DNA of 64,000 nucleotides from Maribacter algarum (ex Zhang et al. 2020) (GCF_005885635.1 NZ_VATY01000002.1:124001-188000); one strand, 5' to 3'. Counted from the first letter of the stretch, positions 28,790 to 37,912 are shown. Program-made: numbers and translations. The notes: a model not told the origin generated them from the letters alone.

Positions 28790-30214
28790 ATGAATTCATT
28801 AAAAAAAGGAATAGGCACCTTGCTAATAGTAGGCCTTATGATTGTGTCATGTGATGACGAGGGTTATATCCCAATTGCACCAGACGATTCATTTGTCGGT
28901 AAGACAGCAGCAGTGTTTTCCAGTTTTTCAACGTCGACGGACGGTGATGGTACAATTGTAACGGTAAAGCCACTTACGGTAGGTGTTGATTCTTATGTAG
29001 TAGATTTTGGTGATGGCAGTAGTACAGTTACCGCAGCACAAGGAGAGACGGTCACTCACGATTATTCCAATAAAGATGCTTCGACGGATTATACAATATC
29101 CGTAACTGCTGCAGGTATAACTAAAACTACAGATATAACGGTGGACCACACCGTGCAACCTATTGGAACTGCTCCTTCATCACCTTCCGGGAAAAGATAT
29201 AATTTGTTGAATATTTTTACTGATGCTACTTCCTTTGGTTCGGCAGGGACGGGAGGTAAAGTTATAGCATTGGAATCTGGGAACAATTTACTTGAATTTT
29301 CTAGACTGCATAGTGATACTGGGGTTGTATCATTGAGTGATGAAATAGTTGCTACAGATGCTTTTTATAGTGGTGTAGGTTCGTCAGAAATTCATTTTGA
29401 CGTGTATTCTAATTTTGCAGAAGGTATTGATAAATTGAAAATAACTTTAGTTGACAGCACGAATTCCGTTAGCCATGTTATTGATGATTTAGATTTAACG
29501 GATGGTGAATGGACTAGTTTTGATTTCAATTTAGATACAGATTTCTCATCACCTGTTGTTCAATTTGAAACAATAGTATTTGAAGTAGCTTCTAGTGGAA
29601 CTACAAACGATCATGCAACTATTTATGTGGATAATATCTATATGCCTAGAATGACTGGCTCGACTATTATTAATGGAGATTTCGAGGATGGTCAAGATTT
29701 CTGGAAATGGGGAAAATTTACTGATGGAACTACGAACCCTTTCGGTTCAAGTTCAGATGGTTCTGACTTCGATATCGACGGAAATGATACTGGAGGTAAA
29801 ACAAGAGGAGCAAAATGGTCTTCAAGTCAGTCTGCTGGGGAGTTTAGATCTTCTAGTTCTAGATTCGCGTATCAAGAGTTGGTCTTAACCCCTGGTGCTA
29901 ATTATATTTTGCAGTATCAATATGCTATTAAAGATGATAGTGGAACTGACCCTGTTGGAGGAAGAAGGGTAGTAGGTTTGATATTAGATCAGCATTATGA
30001 TGATGGAGCTGATGCTGCCGCTAATCTTGGTAATAATTTAGGGTTTGATGAAGGGTTCGTAGCTGAAGGGAAATTCTCAGATACAAACAACGATTTTGGA
30101 ACATTGGTTCAAATTCCATTTACCGCCAATATCAGCGGCGAAGTAGCTGTAATGTTTTATGCAGTGAGTCCCAAAGACGCCTATATTGACAATGTAAAGG
30201 TGATTGCTTTATAA
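28790..30214 (+). CDS. PKD/CBM-like lipoprotein, putative surface glycan-binding protein
   Basis: 474 residues with lipoprotein signal LLIVGLMIVSCDDEGY. A PKD-like domain (about 40-125, SYVVDFGDGSSTVTAAQGETVTHDY in parts) is followed by two beta-sandwich modules: about 140-285 (SEIHFDVYSNFAEGIDKLKIT, ending AHTIYVDNIYMPR-like) and about 285-474 (NGDFEDGQDFWKWGKF to AYIDNVKVIAL), both like CBM4/9/16-type carbohydrate-binding domains. It lies 107 bp after the first PKD protein and 11 bp before the PL7 gene. Its place suggests a cell-surface alginate-binding role, but the domain calls are by eye. Confidence 0.75.
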   Translation: MNSLKKGIGTLLIVGLMIVSCDDEGYIPIAPDDSFVGKTAAVFSSFSTSTDGDGTIVTVKPLTVGVDSYVVDFGDGSSTVTAAQGETVTHDYSNKDASTDYTISVTAAGITKTTDITVDHTVQPIGTAPSSPSGKRYNLLNIFTDATSFGSAGTGGKVIALESGNNLLEFSRLHSDTGVVSLSDEIVATDAFYSGVGSSEIHFDVYSNFAEGIDKLKITLVDSTNSVSHVIDDLDLTDGEWTSFDFNLDTDFSSPVVQFETIVFEVASSGTTNDHATIYVDNIYMPRMTGSTIINGDFEDGQDFWKWGKFTDGTTNPFGSSSDGSDFDIDGNDTGGKTRGAKWSSSQSAGEFRSSSSRFAYQELVLTPGANYILQYQYAIKDDSGTDPVGGRRVVGLILDQHYDDGADAAANLGNNLGFDEGFVAEGKFSDTNNDFGTLVQIPFTANISGEVAVMFYAVSPKDAYIDNVKVIAL

Positions 30215-30225
30215 TTTTACTTTTG

Positions 30226-31137
30226 ATGAAAAGTTTCCGAAAAGGACTTTTAGTATGTACAGTACTAATGTTCGTATCTGTCAACGCTACTTCTCAAAGT
30301 AAGAAAAGTAGCGTTACAGCATCGGAAACAAGAGTTGAAAAACCTAAAAAAAGAAAAAGGAAAGTAAAACTTCCTGAAATTGATTTAAGTAATTGGAAGG
30401 TTACCATACCAGCAGGTGAGGGAAAAGGTGGTGCAACCAGCATTGAACCGCCAGCGATTTTGGATTATGCCAATAATGATGTCCTAAGGCCATTTATGTA
30501 TAATGATTCTGCTTCTGGAGCTTTAGTATTTTATGCCTACCCAACCGATGCGACCACTGCTAACACGAAGTATTCTCGGACAGAACTTCGAGAACAAATG
30601 GAACCCGGAAACGACAAAGTTAATTGGACATTTGCTGAAGGAGCTAATCTAAAGGCAAAAATGGCAATGGATGAGGTTTCAAGAGCAGACGATGGAAAGT
30701 ATCATAAGGTAATTATAGCACAGATACATGGTCGATTAACAAATGAACAGCGTGAATTGATAGGGCAAAAAGACAATAATGCTCCACCTATTTTAAAAAT
30801 TTATTGGCAAAATGGAAAAATCCGAGTAAAAACCAAGGTTTTGAAATATGCTGGTGTTAATCAAAAAGGCATCCTATATAAGGAGGCATGGACTGATGAC
30901 GAAGGCAAAAATTTTGAACAGGAAGTTGGCTTCAGAAAATTTGCGCTTGAGATAAATGTTACGGATGGAAAAATGGTAGTGTCATTAAATAAGCATGAAT
31001 TTTTTGTTTATGATAGTGCTAGTATTAAAAGATGGGGAGTTTTTGAAAACTACTTTAAAGTTGGAAATTATTTTCAGTCAAGAGACAAGGGAGCCTTTGC
31101 AAAGGTAAAGCTCTATGAACTCAGTGTAAATCATTAA
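30226..31137 (+). CDS. PL7 alginate lyase, secreted (non-lipoprotein)
   Basis: 303 residues from ATG 30226. The signal MKSFRKGLLVCTVLMFVSVNATSQS lacks a lipobox Cys at the right place, so type I cleavage and periplasmic or secreted location are likely. A basic linker KPKKRKRKVK (about 41-50) precedes the PL7 domain. Catalytic residues: R118 in SRTELRE, Q166 and H168 in AQIHG, Y282 in FKVGNYFQ, where the motif is KVGNY rather than KAGVY, as in a different PL7 branch from the other three lyases here. It is last in the SusC1 operon. A decayed copy of the same gene follows about 175 bp downstream. Confidence 0.9.
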   Translation: MKSFRKGLLVCTVLMFVSVNATSQSKKSSVTASETRVEKPKKRKRKVKLPEIDLSNWKVTIPAGEGKGGATSIEPPAILDYANNDVLRPFMYNDSASGALVFYAYPTDATTANTKYSRTELREQMEPGNDKVNWTFAEGANLKAKMAMDEVSRADDGKYHKVIIAQIHGRLTNEQRELIGQKDNNAPPILKIYWQNGKIRVKTKVLKYAGVNQKGILYKEAWTDDEGKNFEQEVGFRKFALEINVTDGKMVVSLNKHEFFVYDSASIKRWGVFENYFKVGNYFQSRDKGAFAKVKLYELSVNH

Positions 31138-31311
31138 TTGTGTTGGTGAATGGTTTTGAAAAAGTTCATAGGTAAAACTTCCATGAATCAAATAGCTTCT
31201 AGCCTTGAGTTATTTTCAGTTTTTTTCATAATCATACGTCCTTTACGGAAATGACAAAAAAAGGTGTAGTAGAAAAGAAATGCCAGAGGTACTAGTTGAT
31301 ACAGATAATCC

Positions 31312-31586
31312 TATCAAGAAGAATCATCATTTGTACTTCTGGAAATTGATTTAAATAACTGGAAGGAAACATTATTACCTAGTACTGAAAACAGAAAACT
31401 AATCAGAGTTGAACCGCTAGAAATATTGAATTACGTTGCCATTGAGGTTTTAAAACCTTTGACGATATTCACATAGTAAAATGGGTTGTCCTTGAAAATT
31501 ATTTTAAACTAGGAAATTATTTTTAAACAACGGACTCTGAAGCCTTTTGCAAGATTAAATTTTATGATTTATTGATTCAATATTGA
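31312..31586 (+). pseudogene. Decayed, internally deleted duplicate of the PL7 gene at 30226
   Basis: From about 31342 a frame reads LEIDLNNWKETLLPSTEN, IRVEPLEILNYV, EVLKP and then a stop near 31474. This aligns with PEIDLSNWKVTIPAGEGK, TSIEPPAILDYANNDVLRP of the intact PL7. It resumes as VKWVVLENYFKLGNYF, a stop, then AFCKIKFYDL, matching IKRWGVFENYFKVGNYFQ and AFAKVKLYEL at the C-terminus. About 150 central residues, including the Arg and Gln-His catalytic motifs, are deleted and the rest has stops, so it is non-functional. It evidences a past tandem duplication of the lyase gene. Outer limits are approximate. Confidence 0.82.
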
Positions 31587-31653
31587 AAAGTAAGCTCGCA
31601 TAGCTAAGGCTATTAATAGGTAATTTATAGAGTTGTTTGAGTTAGTTTTTTAA

Positions 31654-31689
31654 GACATCTAGCCGGTCTATATGACCGGTAATGATGTC
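31654..31689 (+). terminator. Hairpin terminator downstream of the SusC1 operon
   Basis: Nested inverted repeat: GACATC (31654-31659), CCGGTC (31663-31668), loop TATAT, GACCGG (31674-31679), GATGTC (31684-31689), preceded by GAGTTAGTTTTTT. The same GAGTTAG...CCGG hairpin arrangement occurs at 37785-37830 before the second GntR gene. The T tract after it is poor. Confidence 0.55.
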
Positions 31690-31753
31690 ATTAACTTTAG
31701 GGAAGGTGATTTATAACTATAATTTAGCTCCTTTTGACCTAAAGGTCTGGCTC

Positions 31754-31775
31754 AATAAGGTTTTAGCCTTATTTT
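31754..31775 (+). promoter_or_regulatory. Hairpin just upstream of GntR gene 1
   Basis: AATAAGG (31754-31760), loop TTTTAG, CCTTATT (31767-31773), then TTT. A 7-bp perfect stem followed by T residues 43 bp before the start codon; it could be a terminator or attenuator. The following TTTTAACCAATTAACTGG resembles only a degraded operator half-site. Confidence 0.45.
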
Positions 31776-31817
31776 AACCAATTAACTGGGATAGCAAATC
31801 GAAACTAATATCTATTT

Positions 31818-32522
31818 ATGAAGATTGAAATACTAACACGACCTGAAAATCAAGAAATTCAAACTGACATCATTACCAAAATTAGGGATTTGATGAATTA
31901 CAAAAATCTTGAACCGGGGGACAAGCTACCTTCAGAGCGAATGCTATCTGAGAAATTTGGTGTTAGTAGAAGTAATGTTAGAGAGGCCATTCAAAAACTG
32001 GAATTTTATGGTTTACTAACGTCCAAGCCTCAAAGTGGCACTTTTGTAGCAGATATTGGTCAAGTAGCCATGAATGGTATGATGGAGTATATTTTAAGAT
32101 TAGAGGAACCGGATTTCAAGTCCTTGGTGGAAACTAGAATTTTACTTGAATTAAAGACTGTGCGGTTAGCTGCTCTAAGGAGGACAGAAGAAGATTTGAT
32201 ACAATTGAAGAAAGCTTTAGAGGCTTATGCTGAAAAAGTTGAAAATGGAGAAGATGCGGTACAGGAAGATTTGCTTTTTCATTTAGCAATTGCAAAAGCA
32301 AGCGGCAACAGTACAATGAATACTTTTATGTTAATTATTACCCCTGAGATTATAACTAAGTTTGAAGAGCACCATGTTTGTGACAAGGGTTTAGCATTTT
32401 CAGGAATCAAAGAACATCAAGATATATATGATGCAATAAAAGACCAAAAGCCCAAATTAGCTAAAGAAAAAATGAAGGTGCATTTTAAGACACTATATCA
32501 ATATTGTTATAATATAGATTGA
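31818..32522 (+). CDS. GntR-family (FadR/FCD) regulator 1, AusR-like
   Basis: 234 residues. N-terminal winged helix (about 15-78: KLPSERMLSEKFGVSRSNVREA, with HTH 40-60) and C-terminal FCD ligand domain with the expected metal/ligand set D151, H155, H200 and H222. It closely resembles the type of regulator (AusR) shown in Zobellia to repress alginate genes by binding one to three operator copies, released by alginate breakdown products. About 31 differences in 233 positions separate it from the copy at 37968 (near 87 percent identity by eye), and the helix-turn-helix differs at only three sites (M/Q42, K/R46, S/T52), so both probably see the same operator. It lies between the SusC1 operon and SusC2. 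Its own promoter has no clear operator. Confidence 0.88.
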   Translation: MKIEILTRPENQEIQTDIITKIRDLMNYKNLEPGDKLPSERMLSEKFGVSRSNVREAIQKLEFYGLLTSKPQSGTFVADIGQVAMNGMMEYILRLEEPDFKSLVETRILLELKTVRLAALRRTEEDLIQLKKALEAYAEKVENGEDAVQEDLLFHLAIAKASGNSTMNTFMLIITPEIITKFEEHHVCDKGLAFSGIKEHQDIYDAIKDQKPKLAKEKMKVHFKTLYQYCYNID

Positions 32523-32903
32523 GAAAATTAAAGATAAGATTGTACGATTTTCATTTTTCATATTAATAAGATAGATATGTAATTGTTGACTGTACAAATT
32601 CTAAGGTTATTAAACGTTCACTACTATTTCCAAAACATTCGCCAGTCTTCAAGTTTCTTTCAGCAAAGACAGCTCTAAGTCATAAATGTCAATTGAGGTT
32701 ATTCAAATACTAAGGTTTGCTTAGCCTTAGAAATACCTCCTATAATTCGAGCAAATACATAATCTCAAGAAGGGAATTAACTTTGAATATCTCAAATATA
32801 CCTAGTTGAGGTTTTCGTAACTCAATGACTACCTTATTGTTAGGTTCTCAAAAATTCAAATCATAAAATTGAAAATTAATTTTTATTTAACAAACTAATA
32901 ACA
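32523..32903. other. Region between GntR gene 1 and the SusC2 promoter
   Basis: No gene seen. The start (32530-32580) resembles the sequence after the second GntR gene (38690-38730; shared AAAGATAAnATTGnACGATTTT), marking the duplicated unit. From 32831 the sequence is nearly identical to that upstream of SusC1. Confidence 0.6.
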
Positions 32904-32958
32904 TATATTTGGTAAACCAAATTGGTTAACCAGTATGGAAAACCAATATGGATAACCA
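32904..32958 (+). promoter_or_regulatory. Promoter with quadruple AusR-type operator, SusC2 operon
   Basis: TATATTTG at 32904-32911, then four operators in a strict 13-bp period: TGGTAAACCA (32910-32919), TGGTTAACCA (32923-32932), TGGAAAACCA (32936-32945) and TGGATAACCA (32949-32958). The first three align base for base with the SusC1 array; the fourth is extra. Confidence 0.85.
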
Positions 32959-33030
32959 ATTTGTAGACGATCTTATACTAATGAACTCTAATCAAAAAAC
33001 GCTAATGAAATAGTAAACTAACTGCACAAA

Positions 33031-33090
33031 AAAAGGACAGGTGCACGCCTATCCTTTTAAACAAATTACTTCAGTTTGAAGGGAAGTAAT
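33031..33090 (+). ncRNA. SusC2 5' leader with two hairpins (candidate RNA element)
   Basis: Hairpin 1: 33031-33041 pairs with 33048-33058 (AAAAGGAcAGG/CCTaTCCTTTT) around loop TGCACG, with a C/A mismatch at the same place as in the SusC1 leader. Hairpin 2: ATTACTTC (33065-33072) with GAAGTAAT (33083-33090). About 155 nt before the start codon in a leader of about 325 nt. Confidence 0.5.
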
Positions 33091-33245
33091 ACGATATGAC
33101 ACCATTAATGCCATAATCGTCAAATTTATAATAAAATTTGAATTCTAAGAATAGGCATCTATGGCAAATTGCATTAACATAAACAGGAATTGTTAAAATG
33201 TTAAAAAGTAAAATTGACTAACTATTTATCTAAAACTTAAATTTT

Positions 33246-36200
33246 ATGAAGATTACGTTATTAAAAAGGCTGTTATTGTTTGGAGCACTTATTTGTCTCT
33301 CCGCTGTTTCGGCTCAGACGGTATCGGGTACGGTTGCTGATTCTAGTGGCCCATTGCCTGGGGCGAGTGTAGTGGTTAAAGGAACCACCAATGGTACACA
33401 GACCGATTTCGATGGGAATTATTCCATAGACAATGTTGGCAGTGGAGCTACCCTAGTATTTAGCTACATCGGATACGCTAATCAGGAAATCGCTGTTGGC
33501 GGTCAAAACACTATTAATGTAGTTCTGGCAGAGGATGCTAGCCAACTTGAAGAAGTTGTAGTAGTAGGTTATGGAACACAAAAAAGAGCAAACATATCTG
33601 GTTCGGTCGCTAAAGTCGGAGGTGCTGAAGTTGCTGCGATTCAAGCAGCGCGTGTCGACGATGCTTTGGCGGGTAAGTTACCAGGGGTATTGATTCAAAA
33701 TCAAAGTGGTGAACCAGGTGCAGATCCAAAGATTCAAGTAAGGGCAGCATCATCACTCTCAGGAGACTCAAGTCCCCTAATTGTAGTAGATGGATATCCT
33801 ATTTCCGGAAGTCTAGCTACAGTGAATCCAAATGATATTCAAAGTTTGGAGGTTTTAAAAGATGCCGCTTCGGCAGCTATTTATGGATCTAGGGGTGCAA
33901 ATGGTGTTATCTTGGTAACTACCAAAAAAGGTAGATCAGGTAAAGCGAATTTTAGTTATAACGCATACACAAGCTTCTCACAAAAATATGTAAAGGACAT
34001 TGAAATGCTTAAGACGGCTTCAGAATGGGCCGATGAATTGGAAACAAGTGCCTACGACCTTTCTGAAGTGGATCCCGGTTTGTTGAATTATAGACTTAAC
34101 GCTCTTAGAAATGCTCCTGATGTCGTAAGTATGGAAGATTGGCTTTTTCAAAATGGTAATACCCAAAGTCATGACTTTAGTGTAAGTGGTGGTAGTGAAG
34201 ATTTAAGAGCTTTCGCTTCTGTTGGTTATCAGAATACCGAGGGTATCGTAAGAGGACAAGGCTTTGAAAGAATCAATGCACGTTTGAACGTCGATGCCAA
34301 TTTAGGTGAAAGAATCCAAGCCGGAGTTAATTTCAATGGATTCTATGGTAAGCAAGATATTGTTCCGCATGATATGAGGGACCTCTTAAGAGCATATAGT
34401 ATTCATCCAATTTACCATACTCAGGCGTCTATTGATTTCGTACAACAATTGGATGCTCAAAGACAGGCTCTGTTCGATGCAACTGGAGGGGCGAATATTC
34501 CAGGTGCTTTTTCTCAACCCTTTGATAATGGATATAGGGGAACGGGCAATATTAACTCCAGTATATTTACCCTACAACCTGGCGATATTGCGCACGAATG
34601 GCATTATGGTAGAGCTCAAAATGGTATCGGGGGGTCAGGAGATGCAGGTCCGGCGGCAAAATTTGACAATGCACGCAGATACCAAACGACATATTTTGGT
34701 AACGTAAGCTCTTATCTCCAATATGAGATTTTAGATGGGTTGAATATCAAAACCGTTCTGGGTGGAGATTTCAGGGATACTGAGACCTATTATTATCAAG
34801 GAACTTTGGCGGATGCTCGCGAACGTACGAATCAATCTGATTTGGATATCTCCAATATAAGAAGATCATCGGTTTTAAGTGAGACAACCTTGAACTTTGC
34901 CAAAGTGATTGGCAAACATGATATAGCAGCAGTAGCTGGATTTGAATTTCAAAATAATTATATTAAAGGAATAAGTTCCACCGGAACGAATGTGCCAATT
35001 GGTCTTCCTCAAAATTATGGACTGTTTGCCCCTGAAGATGTAATTTCAGTAGAGACAGACGCGACCATATCAAGAAGGAGTGTATTTGGTAGAGTTAATT
35101 ATGCCTTTGACAATCGTTATTTATTAACTGCATCGATAAGAAGAGACGGTGATTCACGTTTTGGGGCAAACAATAGATTCGCAACATTCCCTGCCCTTTC
35201 TGTAGGTTGGAACATTCATAATGAATCTTTTCTAAAGGATAATGAAACACTCAGCCAATTCAAATTGAGGTTTAGTACAGGTTCCTTAGGAACTACGTCC
35301 TTCTTAGGTCCATACAATGCACTGAGCTTATTAGGAGCGGCACCAACTGCCAATGGAACAGGATTTCTTATACCCAATGATGTGGCTAACCCAGATTTAA
35401 CTTGGCAAACCAATACGGAAACGAACTTTGGTGCTGATTTAGGTTTTTTCAACAATCGTTTAAGAATTGGGGTAGATTATTACACGTCTGATATTGAAGA
35501 CATGTTAATCAACCAAAGTGTATCTGAAGTTTTCGGTACGCCTTCTGTAGTACTAAACCGTGGTAATATAACAAGTTCTGGTTTAGAATTGGATTTAAAT
35601 GCCAGTATTATCCAAGGGAGCGATTTGTCTTGGAGCGTAGGTGCTAACATATCTACAGTTAATCAGGAAATAACTAGCCTAGGTGATTTGGACGAACTCC
35701 CTCGAACAGTTTACGGTGGACCGAGTGGTAGAGGCCCAGAGTTTAGAAATTATGTAGGCGGAGAACTTGGAGAAATGTGGGGTTATGCAGTTACTGGAGA
35801 AGTAGAAACCATACATATTGCTGATCCGTCAAGAAATATTGGATTCGGTAGCTCGGAATGGTACGTTGTAGACCAAAATGGTGATGGCGAAATTACATAT
35901 GAAGGTGATTATGTCAAATTAGGATCTGCTACTCCAGATTTTTACTATGGTATTACAAGTAATTTGAACTATAAGGCTTTTGATTTGTCACTACAGTTCC
36001 AGGGGTCACAAGGAGCGGAGGTTTATAACATCGATCCGATTTACTGGAAATCACAATTTGGTGGTAGAGTACGTGATAGTTTTGACGCTGATGGTGATGG
36101 TATTGCAGATGCGAATGGCCAACATTATGTTCAGACTAGAAATGCACATGGTTCAGGTATTCAAGATGCTTCTTACTTTGCATTGAGAAATCTGACTTTA

Positions 36201-36431
36201 GGGTATACCGTTGATTCGGATGTGACGAGCAAAATAGGTCTTAGTTCTTTAAGGATCTATGCTGCTGGTACCAATTTATTATATCTATTTGGTGATAATT
36301 ATACCTCGTTTAACCCAGAAGGTGTTGAAACAACCAATGGAGGGTATTTAGGCCCTACGACCTACGGGTACCAAGAAGGTGCGAGCCCGATTGTAAGAAG
36401 CTTTACGCTTGGTTTGAATGTTAATTTTTAA
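33246..36431 (+). CDS. SusC-like TonB-dependent outer-membrane transporter, 2
   Basis: 1061 residues with signal LICLSAVSAQTV. Carboxypeptidase-like domain (about 24-100; GPLPGASVVVKGTTNGTQTDF), SusC signature LEEVVVVGYGTQKRANISGS (about 101-120), plug with VLKDAASAAIYGSRGANGVILVTTKKG, and a barrel ending GLNVNF. It is clearly diverged from SusC1 over the barrel although the two promoters are nearly identical, suggesting different oligomer preference. SusD2 follows after 2 bp. Under a quadruple operator. Confidence 0.95.
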   Translation: MKITLLKRLLLFGALICLSAVSAQTVSGTVADSSGPLPGASVVVKGTTNGTQTDFDGNYSIDNVGSGATLVFSYIGYANQEIAVGGQNTINVVLAEDASQLEEVVVVGYGTQKRANISGSVAKVGGAEVAAIQAARVDDALAGKLPGVLIQNQSGEPGADPKIQVRAASSLSGDSSPLIVVDGYPISGSLATVNPNDIQSLEVLKDAASAAIYGSRGANGVILVTTKKGRSGKANFSYNAYTSFSQKYVKDIEMLKTASEWADELETSAYDLSEVDPGLLNYRLNALRNAPDVVSMEDWLFQNGNTQSHDFSVSGGSEDLRAFASVGYQNTEGIVRGQGFERINARLNVDANLGERIQAGVNFNGFYGKQDIVPHDMRDLLRAYSIHPIYHTQASIDFVQQLDAQRQALFDATGGANIPGAFSQPFDNGYRGTGNINSSIFTLQPGDIAHEWHYGRAQNGIGGSGDAGPAAKFDNARRYQTTYFGNVSSYLQYEILDGLNIKTVLGGDFRDTETYYYQGTLADARERTNQSDLDISNIRRSSVLSETTLNFAKVIGKHDIAAVAGFEFQNNYIKGISSTGTNVPIGLPQNYGLFAPEDVISVETDATISRRSVFGRVNYAFDNRYLLTASIRRDGDSRFGANNRFATFPALSVGWNIHNESFLKDNETLSQFKLRFSTGSLGTTSFLGPYNALSLLGAAPTANGTGFLIPNDVANPDLTWQTNTETNFGADLGFFNNRLRIGVDYYTSDIEDMLINQSVSEVFGTPSVVLNRGNITSSGLELDLNASIIQGSDLSWSVGANISTVNQEITSLGDLDELPRTVYGGPSGRGPEFRNYVGGELGEMWGYAVTGEVETIHIADPSRNIGFGSSEWYVVDQNGDGEITYEGDYVKLGSATPDFYYGITSNLNYKAFDLSLQFQGSQGAEVYNIDPIYWKSQFGGRVRDSFDADGDGIADANGQHYVQTRNAHGSGIQDASYFALRNLTLGYTVDSDVTSKIGLSSLRIYAAGTNLLYLFGDNYTSFNPEGVETTNGGYLGPTTYGYQEGASPIVRSFTLGLNVNF

Positions 36432-36433
36432 AA

Positions 36434-37771
36434 ATGGAAAAAATGAAATATATATCTATAGTAATTGCATCGTTGTTTTTGATAACAGCATGTGATAATG
36501 ATTTAGATCAAATACCTCCTAAACAAATCGAAGCATCGAATTTGACGGATTATAATGGAGCCTTGAATGCTGCATATCATTATCAAACAGGTACACCCAC
36601 ACCATTGGCAATAATGGGTGATTTTAGAGCTGACAATATGTTAATGGACGAAGAACCTTATCCTGCATTTGACAGATTCAATTCCGATTTGGCTGGTGGA
36701 GATTTAGTAGAGCAATTTTTTCGCCCATTCTATAGCAATTTGTACAAGGCAATCTTAAGTGCAAATAATGTTATTAATAATTCATCAGATGCCACTCAGG
36801 TCGCTGAAGCTCGGTTTTTAAGAGGTTTATCATACTTTAAGCTTGTAATGGTCTTTGGTGATGTAACCGTGAATTTATCGGAGTCTCCAGATACATCGGA
36901 CTCATCTATTTTAGTGAGACAGGCGGCTACTGAGGTGTACAATAGTGTGATTATTCCTGACTTACAAGCTGCAGCATCTGGTTTGGACAATTCTGGAGTT
37001 TCGAACGGACGTGTGTCTCAGATTGCAGCTCGAGGTTTTCTTGGTAAAGTTTACATGTATAGAGGTGATTATAGTAGTGCCGCTACCGAGCTGGCAGCAG
37101 TTATCAACACCGCTGAGGCTGCAGGTGTTAGTTTAGAAACCGACATTGCTAATGTTGTAGCTGATGGTAATTCGGAAGTACTTTTTGCGACATCAAGGTC
37201 GAGTTCTATTCCTAGCGTTTACACCGCTGGTACTGGTTTTCCAGGATGGTTTAGTGGAGGTGACACAAAATCTCTTACACCGCTAGATCCAGATTTGGTC
37301 GCTGCCTTCGATGCTGTCGCCAATGATACACTGGTCGGTGGCGATTTAAGAAGAGCTTTAACAATTGATGAAGGAGCAAGTATAGGGCTGAAATACCCCG
37401 AAAATCTTGAACAGGATTTCATAGAAATGAGATTATCTGATGTCATTCTTATGTATGCTGAGGCATTGAACGAAACAGGTTCATCGGCAGCTGAAGTCTT
37501 AGGTCTTTTAGATGATATAAGAACTCGTGCGGGATTAAATGCTTTGGATCCAGCAGCCATTAATACCCAAGCTTTGGTTAAGCAGGCTTTAGCTGACGAA
37601 AGAAGATTGGAATTGGCCTTTGAAGGTCACAGATGGTTTGATTTGGTGAGAACCGGTACCGTTGATGCTGAAATGGGAGAGACTATTAATAGTAATTATC
37701 ATGTATTTCCAATTCCAAATTCGGAAGTATTAGCAAGCGGTGGAGCAATTACCCAAAACCCAGGATATTAA
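36434..37771 (+). CDS. SusD-like surface glycan-binding lipoprotein, 2
   Basis: 445 residues with lipoprotein signal SIVIASLFLITACDNDLDQIPP. SusD/RagB landmarks: ARFLRGLSYFKLVMVFGDV near 120-138, SDVILMYAEALNE near 335 and DERRLELAFEGHRWFDLVRTG near 393-413, ending ITQNPGY as in SusD1. It is shorter than SusD1. Unlike the SusC1 operon, no PKD or lyase gene follows; the transcript probably ends at the hairpin at 37803. Confidence 0.95.
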   Translation: MEKMKYISIVIASLFLITACDNDLDQIPPKQIEASNLTDYNGALNAAYHYQTGTPTPLAIMGDFRADNMLMDEEPYPAFDRFNSDLAGGDLVEQFFRPFYSNLYKAILSANNVINNSSDATQVAEARFLRGLSYFKLVMVFGDVTVNLSESPDTSDSSILVRQAATEVYNSVIIPDLQAAASGLDNSGVSNGRVSQIAARGFLGKVYMYRGDYSSAATELAAVINTAEAAGVSLETDIANVVADGNSEVLFATSRSSSIPSVYTAGTGFPGWFSGGDTKSLTPLDPDLVAAFDAVANDTLVGGDLRRALTIDEGASIGLKYPENLEQDFIEMRLSDVILMYAEALNETGSSAAEVLGLLDDIRTRAGLNALDPAAINTQALVKQALADERRLELAFEGHRWFDLVRTGTVDAEMGETINSNYHVFPIPNSEVLASGGAITQNPGY

Positions 37772-37802
37772 AATTGTTAGTTGAGTTAGTTTTTTGAAGA
37801 AT

Positions 37803-37838
37803 TTACCGGTCTGATTTTCTGGGCCGGTAAGTTTTCTT
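37803..37838 (+). terminator. Terminator after SusD2
   Basis: TTACCGG (37803-37809) and CCGGTAA (37824-37830) around a 14-nt loop, followed by GTTTTCTTT. Positional and sequence counterpart of the hairpin at 31654, with the shared upstream GAGTTAGTTTTTT. Confidence 0.7.
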
Positions 37839-37912
37839 TATCTCAAAAATTAGCATTATGGTCTTGGTTTTTAACAAATAGGTGAATAATTTTTTTACTT
37901 AGGTATTTTTCA

